Assembly: GCF_003367905.1 (NCBI RefSeq)
Contig: NZ_CP029462.1
Coordinates: 930,001 to 994,000, forward strand
Length of the DNA stretch: 64,000 nt
Source: Megasphaera stantonii
Lineage (GTDB): Bacteria > Bacillota > Negativicutes > Veillonellales > Megasphaeraceae
Direction of reading: 5' to 3'
Shown here: piece after piece, positions 26,899-36,355 of the stretch
Numbering within the stretch: position 1 is the first letter of the stretch
Layout: every line of letters starts with the position of its first letter
Program-made: the position numbers and the translations under genes
Notes under the pieces: generated by a model
The model's database searches: none
What the model saw: the letters and a program-made list of their open reading frames with translations, nothing else
Told to the model about the DNA's origin: nothing

Positions 26899-28941
26899 TT
26901 AGTTATTTAGCAAACCTTGAAAACGCGTTCCGAACCGCCGCTCCAGAGCCGCGTAAATCGTCTCTTCGTCGACGGGGCCCTTCAAATAGTCTGCCGCCTT
27001 GTCCCTGGCGGCCGTCAGCAGCGAAATATCGCGGACGATATCGGCGGCCTTCAAATCGGGCAGCCCGTGCTGGGCGTACCCGAACAGCCGCCCTGCGCCG
27101 CGCAGGAGCAAATCCTTTTCCGCCAGCTCGAAGCCGTCGTGTATTTTTTCCATCCACTGCAGGCGCTGCCGCGTCTCTTCGCTTCCGCCTTTGGACAGCA
27201 GGATACAGTACGCCTGCTGGCTGCCGCGGCCGACGCGGCCCCGCAGCTGATGGAGCTGGGCCAGGCCGAACCGCTCCGCCCCGTCGATCAGCATGACCGT
27301 CGCGTTGGGCACGTTGACGCCCACTTCGATGACGCTCGTCGCGACGAGCAGGGATATACGGCCGTCCTGAAAGTCCTCCATAACGGCGGCCTTTTCCTTG
27401 CCGGTCATGCGGCCGTGGACGAGGCCGCACGGCCTGTTTTTAAAGACCGTCGCGCGCAGCTCTTCATACAAAGCCGTCGCCGCCTGCAAATCTACCGTTT
27501 CCGACTCTTCTACGAGGGGGCACACTACGTAGCACTGCTGCCCCTGGGCCATGAGCTTTTCCATAAAAGCGTATACGCGGCGGCGCATCGCCTCGCCGAC
27601 GGCGTAGGTTTTGACAACCTTGCGGCCTGGAGGCATTTCCCGTATGGACGATACGTCCAAGTCGCCGTATACAGACAAGGCCAGGGTCCGCGGAATCGGC
27701 GTCGCCGTCATGAACAGCGCGTGGGGAGCCCGGCCCTTTCCCTGCAAGGCGGCCCGCTGCCGCACGCCGAAGCGGTGCTGCTCGTCCGTCACGACGAGGC
27801 CTAAGTCACAGAACGCGACGTCCTTCTGAATCAGCGCGTGCGTGCCGATAAGAATCTGAATGTTTCCACGGCGCAGGTCTTCCAGCAAGGCGTCCCGCTC
27901 CTTGGCCGTCGTACGGCCGGTCAGCACGGCGACGCGCACGGGAAGGCCGCGAAACAGCTTGAGAAATTCCTCGTAATGCTGGATTGCCAAAATCTCCGTC
28001 GGAGCCATCAAAGCGCCCTGATATCCGTTTTCGACGATTTTCGTCAGGGCCATGGCCGCTACGACGGTTTTCCCCGAGCCCACGTCGCCCTGTACCAGCC
28101 GCTGCATAGGCACTTCGCTTTCCATATCGGCCTGTATATCTAAAAAAGCCTGCGTCTGCCCCCTGGTCAAGGAAAAGGGAAGCTGGGATATAAACTGCTT
28201 GAGCAGGCTGCCGTTCGGCCCGCATTTAATCCCCATTTGTTTTCCTTCCTGACGGCGGCGCAGCAAAAGGCCCAGCTGCATGTCGAAGAGCTCCTCGAAG
28301 GCCAGCTGCTCCCGCGCCTTGCGGCGCACTTCCATAGACGGCGGAAAATGCATGGCCTCATACGCCTGCAGCTCCGGCATGAATCCGCCGCAGACGCTTC
28401 TGCCTCCGTCCCATCCCGGCAGCAGGGAGGGACAGCGCTCCGCCTCCGCCAAGGCTTCCCTCACGGCCTTGCGCACGTCGTTCTGCCGCAGGCCGTCCGT
28501 CAGGCCGTATACGGGAACGAAGCCCTGTTCCGGCGACAGGCCGCCCTGCTCCGTTTCAGGAGAATTCATCTGCCGCCTTCCGTAGGCCCATTCGATCTTG
28601 CCAAAGGCCGCTACGTCCATACCGACGTGAAATACTTTCTTTTTAAAGGGCTGGTTGAACCAGGTCAGCTCGACGGCGCCGCTGTCGTCGGCGATGAGCA
28701 CCTTCAATATAGTCATGCCCCGCCGCGGTCGCAGCTCCTGTACGCTGCGGACCGTGCCGCAGACCAATACGGGCGTCGGCGACGGCGTCGGCGCGCTGCC
28801 AATAGGCCATATGCGGCTGCGGTCCTCGTACTCCCTCGGAAAATACTGCAGCAAATCGCTGATCGTCTGAATTCCCAGCCGGGCAAACAGCGCTTCTTTC
28901 CGCGCGCCGATGCCCTTCAGCCGGCGAAGTGTCCCATCCAT
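26899..28941 (-). CDS. recG: ATP-dependent DNA helicase RecG
   Basis: 680 residues. An OB-fold wedge domain (about 55-150), helicase motif I GDVGSGKT, DEQH (motif II), MTATPIPRTL (motif III), motif V/VI with LVATSVIEVGVNVPNA and QLHQLRGRVGRG, and the C-terminal TRG region. It regresses stalled replication forks and processes recombination intermediates. 111 bases separate it from guaB, so guaB probably has its own promoter. Confidence 0.97.
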   Translation of the reverse strand: MDGTLRRLKGIGARKEALFARLGIQTISDLLQYFPREYEDRSRIWPIGSAPTPSPTPVLVCGTVRSVQELRPRRGMTILKVLIADDSGAVELTWFNQPFKKKVFHVGMDVAAFGKIEWAYGRRQMNSPETEQGGLSPEQGFVPVYGLTDGLRQNDVRKAVREALAEAERCPSLLPGWDGGRSVCGGFMPELQAYEAMHFPPSMEVRRKAREQLAFEELFDMQLGLLLRRRQEGKQMGIKCGPNGSLLKQFISQLPFSLTRGQTQAFLDIQADMESEVPMQRLVQGDVGSGKTVVAAMALTKIVENGYQGALMAPTEILAIQHYEEFLKLFRGLPVRVAVLTGRTTAKERDALLEDLRRGNIQILIGTHALIQKDVAFCDLGLVVTDEQHRFGVRQRAALQGKGRAPHALFMTATPIPRTLALSVYGDLDVSSIREMPPGRKVVKTYAVGEAMRRRVYAFMEKLMAQGQQCYVVCPLVEESETVDLQAATALYEELRATVFKNRPCGLVHGRMTGKEKAAVMEDFQDGRISLLVATSVIEVGVNVPNATVMLIDGAERFGLAQLHQLRGRVGRGSQQAYCILLSKGGSEETRQRLQWMEKIHDGFELAEKDLLLRGAGRLFGYAQHGLPDLKAADIVRDISLLTAARDKAADYLKGPVDEETIYAALERRFGTRFQGLLNN

Positions 28942-29008
28942 AAAAAAACTCCTTGTCTTTTTCTCACATTTATTGTATCATATCTTGTAGACTTTTTATA
29001 AATAAAAC

Positions 29009-29037
29009 TTGATTTACCTTATGTTTTATGATAGGAT
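29009..29037 (+). promoter_or_regulatory. Promoter of rpmB
   Basis: TTGATT (29009-29014) and TAGGAT (29032-29037), 17 bases apart, just before the rpmB ribosome-binding site. Confidence 0.5.
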
Positions 29038-29076
29038 TTATATGTTGTACTGTGATGGTGCAGGGAGGTGTAACCA

Positions 29077-29268
29077 ATGGCAAACTATTGCGAAATTTGC
29101 GGCAAAGGAATGATGACCGGCATGAACGTCAGCCATTCCCATTTGAAAACAAAAAGAACCTGGAAACCGAACATCCAGAGAGTACGCGCTATCGTAGACG
29201 GCGAAGTAAAACGTATCAACGTCTGCACTCGCTGCCTTCGTTCCGGCAAAGTACAGCGCAATGCTTAA
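29077..29268 (+). CDS. rpmB: 50S ribosomal protein L28, zinc-binding type
   Basis: 63 residues: ANYCEICGKGMMTG, SHSHLKTKRTWKPNIQ and the C-terminal VCTRCLRSGKV. Two CxxC pairs make it a C+ (zinc-ribbon) paralogue. Full length for Firmicute L28. It has its own terminator. Confidence 0.97.
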   Translation: MANYCEICGKGMMTGMNVSHSHLKTKRTWKPNIQRVRAIVDGEVKRINVCTRCLRSGKVQRNA

Positions 29269-29276
29269 TTTCATAT

Positions 29277-29313
29277 AAAAAAAGATGATTCCCTATCGAA
29301 TCATCTTTTTTTA
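29277..29313. terminator. Bidirectional terminator after rpmB
   Basis: AAAAGATGATTC and GAATCATCTTTT pair around a CCTATC loop with A and T runs on both sides, between convergent genes. Confidence 0.88.
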
Positions 29314-29327
29314 TTGCCATTGTTCAG

Positions 29328-30410
29328 TTATACGCCGGCAATGCGCCCGGCCATGGCGGCTGCCCGTTCTTCCACGCCAGGACACTGCAGAATGCTGTTC
29401 GGGTCGTTTGCCGTTTCGATCTGGGCAAAGCGCGGCGGCAGGGCAAAATTCTTATTGCAGTTCATCGCGTCGATGACCTGCTCGGCTACGATGTCGCCGC
29501 CGCTGTATCCGGAAACGACGAGAGCATAGACCCTCTTCTGTGAAAAGGATGCGAAGTCCTTGCGGAACAAAGCCGTCAGGCGATTGAAAAAAGCCGTAAT
29601 ATTGGCGCTCACGGCGTCGTTGTAATTGGGGCAAATCAAGACGACGGCGTCGCCGGCGCGAATGGCCGGATAGACCCGCTCGACGATGACGCCGCCGTAA
29701 AAGCATTCGCCCTTTTCACCGAAATGGCGGCACGCTTCGTAGCTGCAGCCCCGGCAGTCGACGACGGCTCCGTTGCGCAGGGAAATTTCTTCGACATCTA
29801 CGTCCGCAGGCAGCTTCTTCCGTATCATTTCCCACAGCAGCAGCGTATTCGACGTCTTGCGGCTGCTGGCGTGGAGCACGACGACGCGGCGCGCCGGACG
29901 GCCTCCTTGGGAAAGTTCCGCGGCAAAGGCCGCCGTCTTACGTACCAGACAGGCCGCGCTTTCTTTATAGGCCTGCAAGTTCGTCTCTCCCAGCAGCATG
30001 GCCTGCGTATTAAAATTATACAGAGAGCCCGTCGCTTCGACGAGAGGCTTCCCCGGAAAGGCGCAGCCAGCCTGATTTGCCATGAAAATCAGCTCGCGGC
30101 CTATTTTTTTTGTGAATAATTCGCCCGGCCCGTCGACGAGGACCGCGCCGGCCCAGCCGTCCAGACAGTCTGCCTGAAGGGCTAAGGCCGAAATCAGCTG
30201 CGCGTATTCGCAGCTGAAGCCGCCGGCAGGCAGGGCTACGGCAAACAACACGGCCCGTCCCGCCGGCAGGGCGGCGGAGCTGCAGGCCTCGGCAAAGGCT
30301 GCGCCGTCGACGGCACGGTATTCCCATCCATGCAAAGCATAGGTCAGCACGCTTTCTAGCCGACTCGTATCGGCGCATTCGCGCCAGCCGATCTTCACGA
30401 CTGTCAACAT
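29328..30410 (-). CDS. Two-module flavodoxin-like oxidoreductase (iron-sulfur flavoprotein-like)
   Basis: 360 residues. The C-terminal half (about 170-360) is an NADPH-dependent FMN reductase/iron-sulfur flavoprotein domain: LHASSRKTSNTLLL (FMN phosphate loop), a cysteine cluster C-RGC-..C-..C (about residues 220-238) and CPNYNDAVSANITAFFNRL. The N-terminal half (1-160) has strand-helix repeats (AVLVDGPGEL, MANQAGCAFPGKPLVEATGS) resembling a degenerate flavodoxin-like fold. Substrate is unknown. It follows the dehydrogenase-like gene by 14 bases and is the last of the three genes that begin with the 1625-residue protein, which suggests a shared redox pathway. Confidence 0.7.
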   Translation of the reverse strand: MLTVVKIGWRECADTSRLESVLTYALHGWEYRAVDGAAFAEACSSAALPAGRAVLFAVALPAGGFSCEYAQLISALALQADCLDGWAGAVLVDGPGELFTKKIGRELIFMANQAGCAFPGKPLVEATGSLYNFNTQAMLLGETNLQAYKESAACLVRKTAAFAAELSQGGRPARRVVVLHASSRKTSNTLLLWEMIRKKLPADVDVEEISLRNGAVVDCRGCSYEACRHFGEKGECFYGGVIVERVYPAIRAGDAVVLICPNYNDAVSANITAFFNRLTALFRKDFASFSQKRVYALVVSGYSGGDIVAEQVIDAMNCNKNFALPPRFAQIETANDPNSILQCPGVEERAAAMAGRIAGV

Positions 30411-30424
30411 GCTTCATTCCCCCT

Positions 30425-31411
30425 TTACACCAGACGGCACAGGTTGAGATACGCCGTTTTCAGCCGCTCGTACAGGGCGTCGCAGACTGCAGCGTCTTCA
30501 TATACGACGCCGTCCCGGGTCATCTGATTCCGGATGCCGAAAAACGCGCCGGCCCCTTCGTCTCCCAAGTACACGGAGCCGTAATGCCACTGTTCCCGCA
30601 GGGTCAGGAGAATCGATAAGGCCGCCGACGACAAGGCCGGAGCAATGTACGGCTTATATCCCAATTCGCGGACAGCCATGTTGGCCCCGATGACCAAGTC
30701 GGTCAGGGCGCGGGAGCGCCCGTCGTCGTAGTCTGTCAGGCTGTCGGCCAGCACCAAGTCCCCGCCGTGAGGCCCGAAGGCCCGCCCTTCGGTCAGGTAG
30801 GAGCGGAATTCTTCGCGGCGTTCCGCATAGTAGCAGGCCCGGGCGTTCATGACGCCTAAGCCGTAGCCCTGTACCTGCGCCGGCCTGAGCCCCGACGCCA
30901 TCCAAAAGGCCTTGCACAACGGGTCTACCGGGTCGGACACGATGCAGGCCAGGCCGGCAAATTTCGCCGCCTTGGCCAGCCCGGCAAAATGGCGTACCAA
31001 TTCTGTATTCGCCGCCAGCTGGGCCATGCGCACGTCGCCCTGGGCGCCGACAGGCGGCACGCCCTTGCTGGCGCAGAAGACGAATACGTCGCAGTCAAAC
31101 AGCGCTTCTTCCCCGACGGCGTACACGGGAGGCAGCGACGGCATGCCGCTTCCCTCCCAATCGGCGAAGGGATATCGAATCTGATTGATTTCCATTTCCA
31201 GCCGCCTGATATTTTGTTCATTAATATCGCAGATGCCGATGGATTCGACGACGCCGGCTCCCAGAAGGCGCAGGCCGATGAGCATGGTCATGCCCACGTC
31301 TCCCAAGGCTAAAATATGAACTCTATACGTTTGTTTCCCTAAGGGGCTGCCCGTCAGCGGCAAGGGCGACGTCACCGCCGCCTCGCCGGGCAATTCATGA
31401 ATATACCGCAC
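30425..31411 (-). CDS. Lactate/malate dehydrogenase-like NAD-binding protein
   Basis: 328 residues. A Rossmann fold starts at about residue 31 (VHILALGDVGMTMLIGLRLLGAG) with an acidic residue ending strand 2 (GICDIN), then VFVFCASKGVPP (family loop) and SDPVDPLCKAFW. The usual LDH/MDH catalytic signatures (DxxR and GEHGDS) are altered: FGPHGGDLVLADSL stands where GEHGDS would be. Thus the fold is LDH/MDH-like but the substrate is probably different. GTG start at 31411, one base after the stop of the large gene, with the ribosome site inside its end. Confidence 0.65.
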   Translation of the reverse strand: MRYIHELPGEAAVTSPLPLTGSPLGKQTYRVHILALGDVGMTMLIGLRLLGAGVVESIGICDINEQNIRRLEMEINQIRYPFADWEGSGMPSLPPVYAVGEEALFDCDVFVFCASKGVPPVGAQGDVRMAQLAANTELVRHFAGLAKAAKFAGLACIVSDPVDPLCKAFWMASGLRPAQVQGYGLGVMNARACYYAERREEFRSYLTEGRAFGPHGGDLVLADSLTDYDDGRSRALTDLVIGANMAVRELGYKPYIAPALSSAALSILLTLREQWHYGSVYLGDEGAGAFFGIRNQMTRDGVVYEDAAVCDALYERLKTAYLNLCRLV

Positions 31412-31412
31412 C

Positions 31413-34400
31413 TTATCGTCCTTCCCTTCCAGCGGCGCTCCGCATCAGATCTTCTTCCATAGAGCCTTCCTTCCACTGCATGCGCAGGAGCCGCTCAATA
31501 TCGTTTTCAATGAACCGGGTCGGGTCCATGTTTTCATCGAATTTTACGCCCACGTCGATGTCGGGAATCCGGGGATACGTAAAGACCTCGCCGAGGCGTT
31601 TCAGCGTCAGGCGGCGTTCGTACGTTTCCTGATAGACGTCCTGCAATACCCGCATGATGTGGGCGGCGTTCTGCAGGCACGTCAGGGAATACCAGTAATG
31701 AGCCAGGAAATCGCCGCGGCTGACAAACTCGGGATTGACGTAGGGCAGGATCAGGTTGATAGCCGGGTTGCTGTCGTAGCCGCTGTAGTTGTGGGCGTTG
31801 TCGATGCTGTCGCCGCCGATATAAGGATAGCAGTCCTTTTCGTTGAGCCAGACTTCCAGCGTCGGCAGGAAATAGGCGCTTTCGGCCTTCATGTTCTTTT
31901 CGACCATCATGTCCATGGCCTGTCCGGTCATGACGCCGACGAGAACCTCCTTGACTTCGATGTCGCACTTGTCCAGGTACGGCGTGAGCATCCGCATGCG
32001 GTGGCCCTTGTGCAGCAAGTCGTCGATGAGGATGACCGGCCTGTCAAAGGACTTGATCGTCCGGACCTGATTTTCTACAGGCGAATAATGATGTGATTCG
32101 GCCAGGGTAAATTCCTTGACGTACCGGTCGAAGTACTTGCCGATGTGCAGGCTCTTCGTCACCGTATTCGGCACCAGGACGTTGCTCAGAGCCTTGCCGA
32201 AGGGCACGGACATATAGGGGCCGCGCCGCTTTTTCTTGTCCTCGACAGTGGAGACGCCGTTGATTTCAGCGACTTTGTTGATGATCTTGTTGTGGAAGGA
32301 GCTCATGTTAAAGGACAGGAGCAGCTTGCCCGGGTAAATCAGCTTGAGCACGGCCAGCAAGTTGTTGTGGGCTTCGTGCAGGGCTTCGCGGACGAGAGGA
32401 TTCTTGTTGAAGGGGTTTTTGATGACCGTTTCGACGTCCTTAAACAAGACGATAGGCGACTTCATATCTACGACGTACAGGGGATGCTCGCTGCCTTCCG
32501 GCGCGATGTTGACGAAGCCCTGCAGCTCGAGGGCGTCGATGATTTCGGCATCGTAGCCCGCTTCGTCTACAGGACGGTACACGGCGTAGGCAAAGTCGCG
32601 GGAAATGAGCTCCGTCAGAATTTCCGTAATGGTAATCTGGGCCACGTTGTCGATAGTCGACGTGTCGTCGGCGTAGAAGAAGCCAATGCAGGCGATGCTG
32701 CCGCCGGCGGCGTTGCGGATATGCGAGGCCAGCTGGGAATCGCCGATTTCCTTCAGCAAATCCCGCGTGCCGATGCGGTGGGCCGCGGCATAGGCGATCA
32801 TCGTCCGTTCCTGCCGGGCGTCGTCGACGTACAGAGTCCGCACGGTTTCCCGCTCGATGTACTTGTCGAGGATATCCATGTTGTACCCCTTATTCCACAG
32901 CTTGTTGCAGATCGGCCACAGGCTTTCGGCGCCGCGGGGCTTAAAGGCGCCGATGCCCAGCTCCCGCGCTTCCAGGACGTGCTTATAGGCCGGTTCGCGC
33001 AGGTACATGTTGTTGTCGTAAATGAAATTCTGGGCTACGGCGTCGATGAGGTTGGATATGTCGCGATTCAGGTCGATGTTTTCGCGGATCTTCGTCGAGC
33101 TGATATCTTCGTAGAATTTGTCGAGAGTCAAATACACGACCTTTCCCGTAATGCCGTGGCCGCCGTCGTCGTGGTCCCGCCCTTCATTTTCCCTCGTCTC
33201 GCGGGCGAAGGCGATATGGTTTACCGTATGGATGGAATCCTTCGTCGGCGCGGCCTTGTAAGCCGAAGCGTTTTCGATGACGTCGGTCCCGACGGCGATG
33301 TACAGGTCCTTCTTGGCAAAAATCGCCTTCAGCCGGGCTACGTCCTTCGGATTGGCAATGTTGACGGGAATATCGTCGGGGAAGGGATACATGTCCTCTT
33401 CGTCGGCGACGGACATATTCATGATCTTGCGCCGCATGAGGCGGGGCTGGGTATGCTTGGACCAGGAAAATTCATCGAGGGCCAGATATACGTCGAAGCC
33501 CAGGTCGCGAATCTTGCAGGCCACGGCCTTATGCCCCAGGCTGAAGGGGTCGAAGGTCCCCGGGTAGAAGCAGGCCTTGCGGGCCGGCGGGAAGGAAAAG
33601 GCGCCGTTCTGGAACTCATGATGGCCGATATAGCGGTAAATATGATTCAGGACGGCGGCGTTGCTGTAGAAATCCAGAACACCTTCGGGATTTTCGTCGA
33701 GCAGGACCAGGAGCTTTTTGTAGCAGTGCAGGAATAAAAAGTCCTTCTGCTCCATGGCCATGACCGGGCTGTGAAAGATAAACTTCCCGATATCGCGGAA
33801 GGCGTCACGGCTCAGCTCGTCGTCGTAGTGGGCGTAAGCCTTGATCATGATGTACAGCAGGCGGCGCTGACGCCGTTCGTTGACGTCCCCATCGTCGCCG
33901 AACTCCTCGGCAAATTCGGAGAAGTTTTCCAAAATGACGCCGACGGTGTTGACGATAGACGACGCCAGCTGGATGTTGACCGTCAAAATCTGCGACGAAA
34001 TCGTATTGATAAATTCGTCAAATTCCTGCGGCGGCAGCTTCAGAATCATGCGGCCCAGGAATTCCGGCACGTACTTCGATATCTGGGGGTCGCCGATTTC
34101 CAGGCCGTTGAACAGTTCGACGGCCAGCTCATTGCGCTGCGAGTACGTCATGTTGGCAGCGATGCGCAGCAGGCTTTCCCCTGCCGCCTGGCGGACAAAG
34201 ATGGACTCGCTGATTTTCAGAAGGTTCGTCAGATGCATGCCCAGATGCATGACGTCGCCCTTGTCGCACGTATCGTCCATATACCGCATCATCAGCTCTA
34301 TATTGGCGACCTTGATGCCCCAGTGGGTCCCCATCTTCAAGTCGATGAGGAACAGGCTGCCTTCATGCTCGGAAAAGGCCTTTTTATCGGCGGGCAAATT

Positions 34401-36290
34401 CATCACCGACAGGAGGTCGTCGTAATATTGTTCCTCCGTATATCCGTCATAGAGGCAGCGCTTCGTGTTCAGGGCGGCGACGCGCAGGTTCTGGGAGGAA
34501 GACTGCAGGGCCGTTTCTATAAAGGGGCGGACTGCCGTCATAAATTCCTCAGGAATGTCGCTGCGCTTCATGTCGTCCAGGACCTTCAGGAGCATGATAT
34601 ACCGCTCTTCCGGATAATTGCGGCGCTCGAAATACTTGGCCATCACGCGGATGTAATCGCCGCGGTCCTTCGCCGGGCAGGAATCCAGTACGGCTTCGAC
34701 GAAGCTGCTCAGGCAATAGCCGATCCACAGCTTGTGCTGCTCCGTAAACCGCATTTCCGGATAGATGATCATGTCCAGATACTGATCAAACAGGGACAGG
34801 CTCGTGACGACCTTATGGGGAAGGGACACGCCCTCAGGCAGCTCCTTTGTGTATTTTTCGTTGAAATTAGCGACAATGCGCCCCATGAGGGCCGCCGACT
34901 GGAAGCGGATGTCCCCTTCTTTATGAGACAGCAGCTCGTACAGGAATTTCAGCGTCATGACCTTTTGATGCTCTGTCATGTACGTCGAGTACTCTTCGAA
35001 AATGCCGATATAGGTGCGGACGTTTTTCCACAGCTGCTCGCTGCGGGCCGCTTCGATGAGGTTGCCGAAATCGCTGTCGTCGCGGAAGATACTCATGAGG
35101 CGGATGTTGTGGGCAATGGCCGCGTACTTCAGCTGTTCGACGACTTCTCCCTCCGCCAGGAGCACCATTTCCCGCGGCTCTGGAACGTCGGGCTGGACGT
35201 GGTCCCGCGAAAGGTCGGCCGGCAGCTCGACGACGCCCTTTTCCCGCATGAACGACTCGAAATCGGCCAGCTTGGCGTATACCTTCTGGTACCGGTGGCG
35301 CTTCGCCTCGTCTACGTTATCCAATTTTCCTAAAATGACGTCGAAGGCTTCCTTCAGAGTATAGAAATGAACGACTTCCCTGCCCTGGGCGTCGCGGCTG
35401 CTCTTGACCCGGAAATCGGCGTAGATGAGCAGCAGCGATTCGACGGAAAGATTTTCCAGCTCCAAATCCCAGACGGAATGGTTAGCCGCGATGTGTCCGA
35501 TGCCGGACAAGCCGACGCGGCGGCAGCAGGCGTCGGTATAGTAATAGTGCAGGTAGGGCACGCGCTTTTCTTCGTTTTTCTTGCAGCCGTATTTCCCCAG
35601 GTCATGGCACAGAGCCGCGCCGGAAATGAGGGCCAGGTCGACGGGCTCGCCGAGGAAGGCCAGCTGACGCGCCGCATGCAGGGCGACGTAATGGACGCCG
35701 GCAATATGGCCCAGCGTGTTGAAGGGGGAAATTTCCGAGCCGATGCGCATGAATTCATAGATATACTGATCTTCCAGCATCTTGATCATGTGCAGGTATT
35801 CCCGCGTATAGCCCTGCTTCATAATTTCTTCATCGTCGAGAAAATCGAAATCGACGGTCGGGTCAAAGGGCAGCACGGCCCGTTCGTACTGATACAATCC
35901 GTGCAGCAGCTGCATGAGCACGAGGCGCCCCAGGCGGAATTCGCCGTCGCCGCTGTGCGCTACGGGCTTGCCGTCCCAGCCTTCCCACTGAGCCGCCGTA
36001 ATCGGAAAGAGCCTCTCTAAGACGGCGCAGTAGCAATGGGCCAGCCAGCCGCCTTCCGGCTCTTCGGCCAAACAGGATATGTACCGCCACGCCGCCTCCA
36101 GCACTTTGGCGGAAACATACCGTCCCCGGCTGTCGCGGCACCCTTCCAATTCGCCGGCCAGCTTCATGACGCCGTTGGCCTTCATAAACGCCGGGCCGTC
36201 GCCGGGCTTCATGCCGGCAGCCTTTAAAAAGGCCGAATCAGACAAGGCCTTGTACAAAAAGGTCTTCAGGTCTAATTTTTTTTCTTCCAT
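31413..36290 (-). CDS. 1625-residue multidomain protein: HD, helical repeats, nucleotidyltransferase and PRTase-like domains
   Basis: The longest gene in the window. Visible parts in order: unknown helical N-terminus (1-170); an HD phosphohydrolase-like region with HVALHAARQ-like helices and HDLGK (about residue 228); a long alpha-helical repeat region resembling HEAT/ARM repeats (about 370-890); an NMN-adenylyltransferase-like domain starting FYPGTFDPFSLGH (about 909, H-x-x-H-like motif) and ending SSTKIREN (about 1067); a mixed region with GNAT-like strands (about 1140-1270); and a phosphoribosyltransferase-like segment VILIDDLLHKGHRM (about 1415), in which the usual T-G-x-T PRPP loop is changed. 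The ATG has AAGGAGAAGG upstream. NAD or nucleotide salvage is only a guess. Confidence 0.8.
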   Translation of the reverse strand: MEEKKLDLKTFLYKALSDSAFLKAAGMKPGDGPAFMKANGVMKLAGELEGCRDSRGRYVSAKVLEAAWRYISCLAEEPEGGWLAHCYCAVLERLFPITAAQWEGWDGKPVAHSGDGEFRLGRLVLMQLLHGLYQYERAVLPFDPTVDFDFLDDEEIMKQGYTREYLHMIKMLEDQYIYEFMRIGSEISPFNTLGHIAGVHYVALHAARQLAFLGEPVDLALISGAALCHDLGKYGCKKNEEKRVPYLHYYYTDACCRRVGLSGIGHIAANHSVWDLELENLSVESLLLIYADFRVKSSRDAQGREVVHFYTLKEAFDVILGKLDNVDEAKRHRYQKVYAKLADFESFMREKGVVELPADLSRDHVQPDVPEPREMVLLAEGEVVEQLKYAAIAHNIRLMSIFRDDSDFGNLIEAARSEQLWKNVRTYIGIFEEYSTYMTEHQKVMTLKFLYELLSHKEGDIRFQSAALMGRIVANFNEKYTKELPEGVSLPHKVVTSLSLFDQYLDMIIYPEMRFTEQHKLWIGYCLSSFVEAVLDSCPAKDRGDYIRVMAKYFERRNYPEERYIMLLKVLDDMKRSDIPEEFMTAVRPFIETALQSSSQNLRVAALNTKRCLYDGYTEEQYYDDLLSVMNLPADKKAFSEHEGSLFLIDLKMGTHWGIKVANIELMMRYMDDTCDKGDVMHLGMHLTNLLKISESIFVRQAAGESLLRIAANMTYSQRNELAVELFNGLEIGDPQISKYVPEFLGRMILKLPPQEFDEFINTISSQILTVNIQLASSIVNTVGVILENFSEFAEEFGDDGDVNERRQRRLLYIMIKAYAHYDDELSRDAFRDIGKFIFHSPVMAMEQKDFLFLHCYKKLLVLLDENPEGVLDFYSNAAVLNHIYRYIGHHEFQNGAFSFPPARKACFYPGTFDPFSLGHKAVACKIRDLGFDVYLALDEFSWSKHTQPRLMRRKIMNMSVADEEDMYPFPDDIPVNIANPKDVARLKAIFAKKDLYIAVGTDVIENASAYKAAPTKDSIHTVNHIAFARETRENEGRDHDDGGHGITGKVVYLTLDKFYEDISSTKIRENIDLNRDISNLIDAVAQNFIYDNNMYLREPAYKHVLEARELGIGAFKPRGAESLWPICNKLWNKGYNMDILDKYIERETVRTLYVDDARQERTMIAYAAAHRIGTRDLLKEIGDSQLASHIRNAAGGSIACIGFFYADDTSTIDNVAQITITEILTELISRDFAYAVYRPVDEAGYDAEIIDALELQGFVNIAPEGSEHPLYVVDMKSPIVLFKDVETVIKNPFNKNPLVREALHEAHNNLLAVLKLIYPGKLLLSFNMSSFHNKIINKVAEINGVSTVEDKKKRRGPYMSVPFGKALSNVLVPNTVTKSLHIGKYFDRYVKEFTLAESHHYSPVENQVRTIKSFDRPVILIDDLLHKGHRMRMLTPYLDKCDIEVKEVLVGVMTGQAMDMMVEKNMKAESAYFLPTLEVWLNEKDCYPYIGGDSIDNAHNYSGYDSNPAINLILPYVNPEFVSRGDFLAHYWYSLTCLQNAAHIMRVLQDVYQETYERRLTLKRLGEVFTYPRIPDIDVGVKFDENMDPTRFIENDIERLLRMQWKEGSMEEDLMRSAAGREGR

Positions 36291-36315
36291 AACCTTCTCC
36301 TTGCTTGCAGATACG

Positions 36316-36346
36316 AAAAAAGACGCCGAAAATGGCGTCCTTTTTT
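36316..36346. terminator. Terminator between ppsR and the large gene
   Basis: GACGCC and GGCGTC pair around GAAAAT with runs of A and T on both sides. It stands only about 26 bases before the ribosome site of the 1625-residue gene, so that gene depends on read-through or on a promoter I cannot identify. Confidence 0.75.
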
Positions 36347-36355
36347 CATGCCATT

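Noticed and set aside
32145-35333. Two plus-strand open frames of over 500 residues
   Set aside because: They are antisense shadows of the 1625-residue gene caused by its GC-rich codon use; no domains or starts support them.
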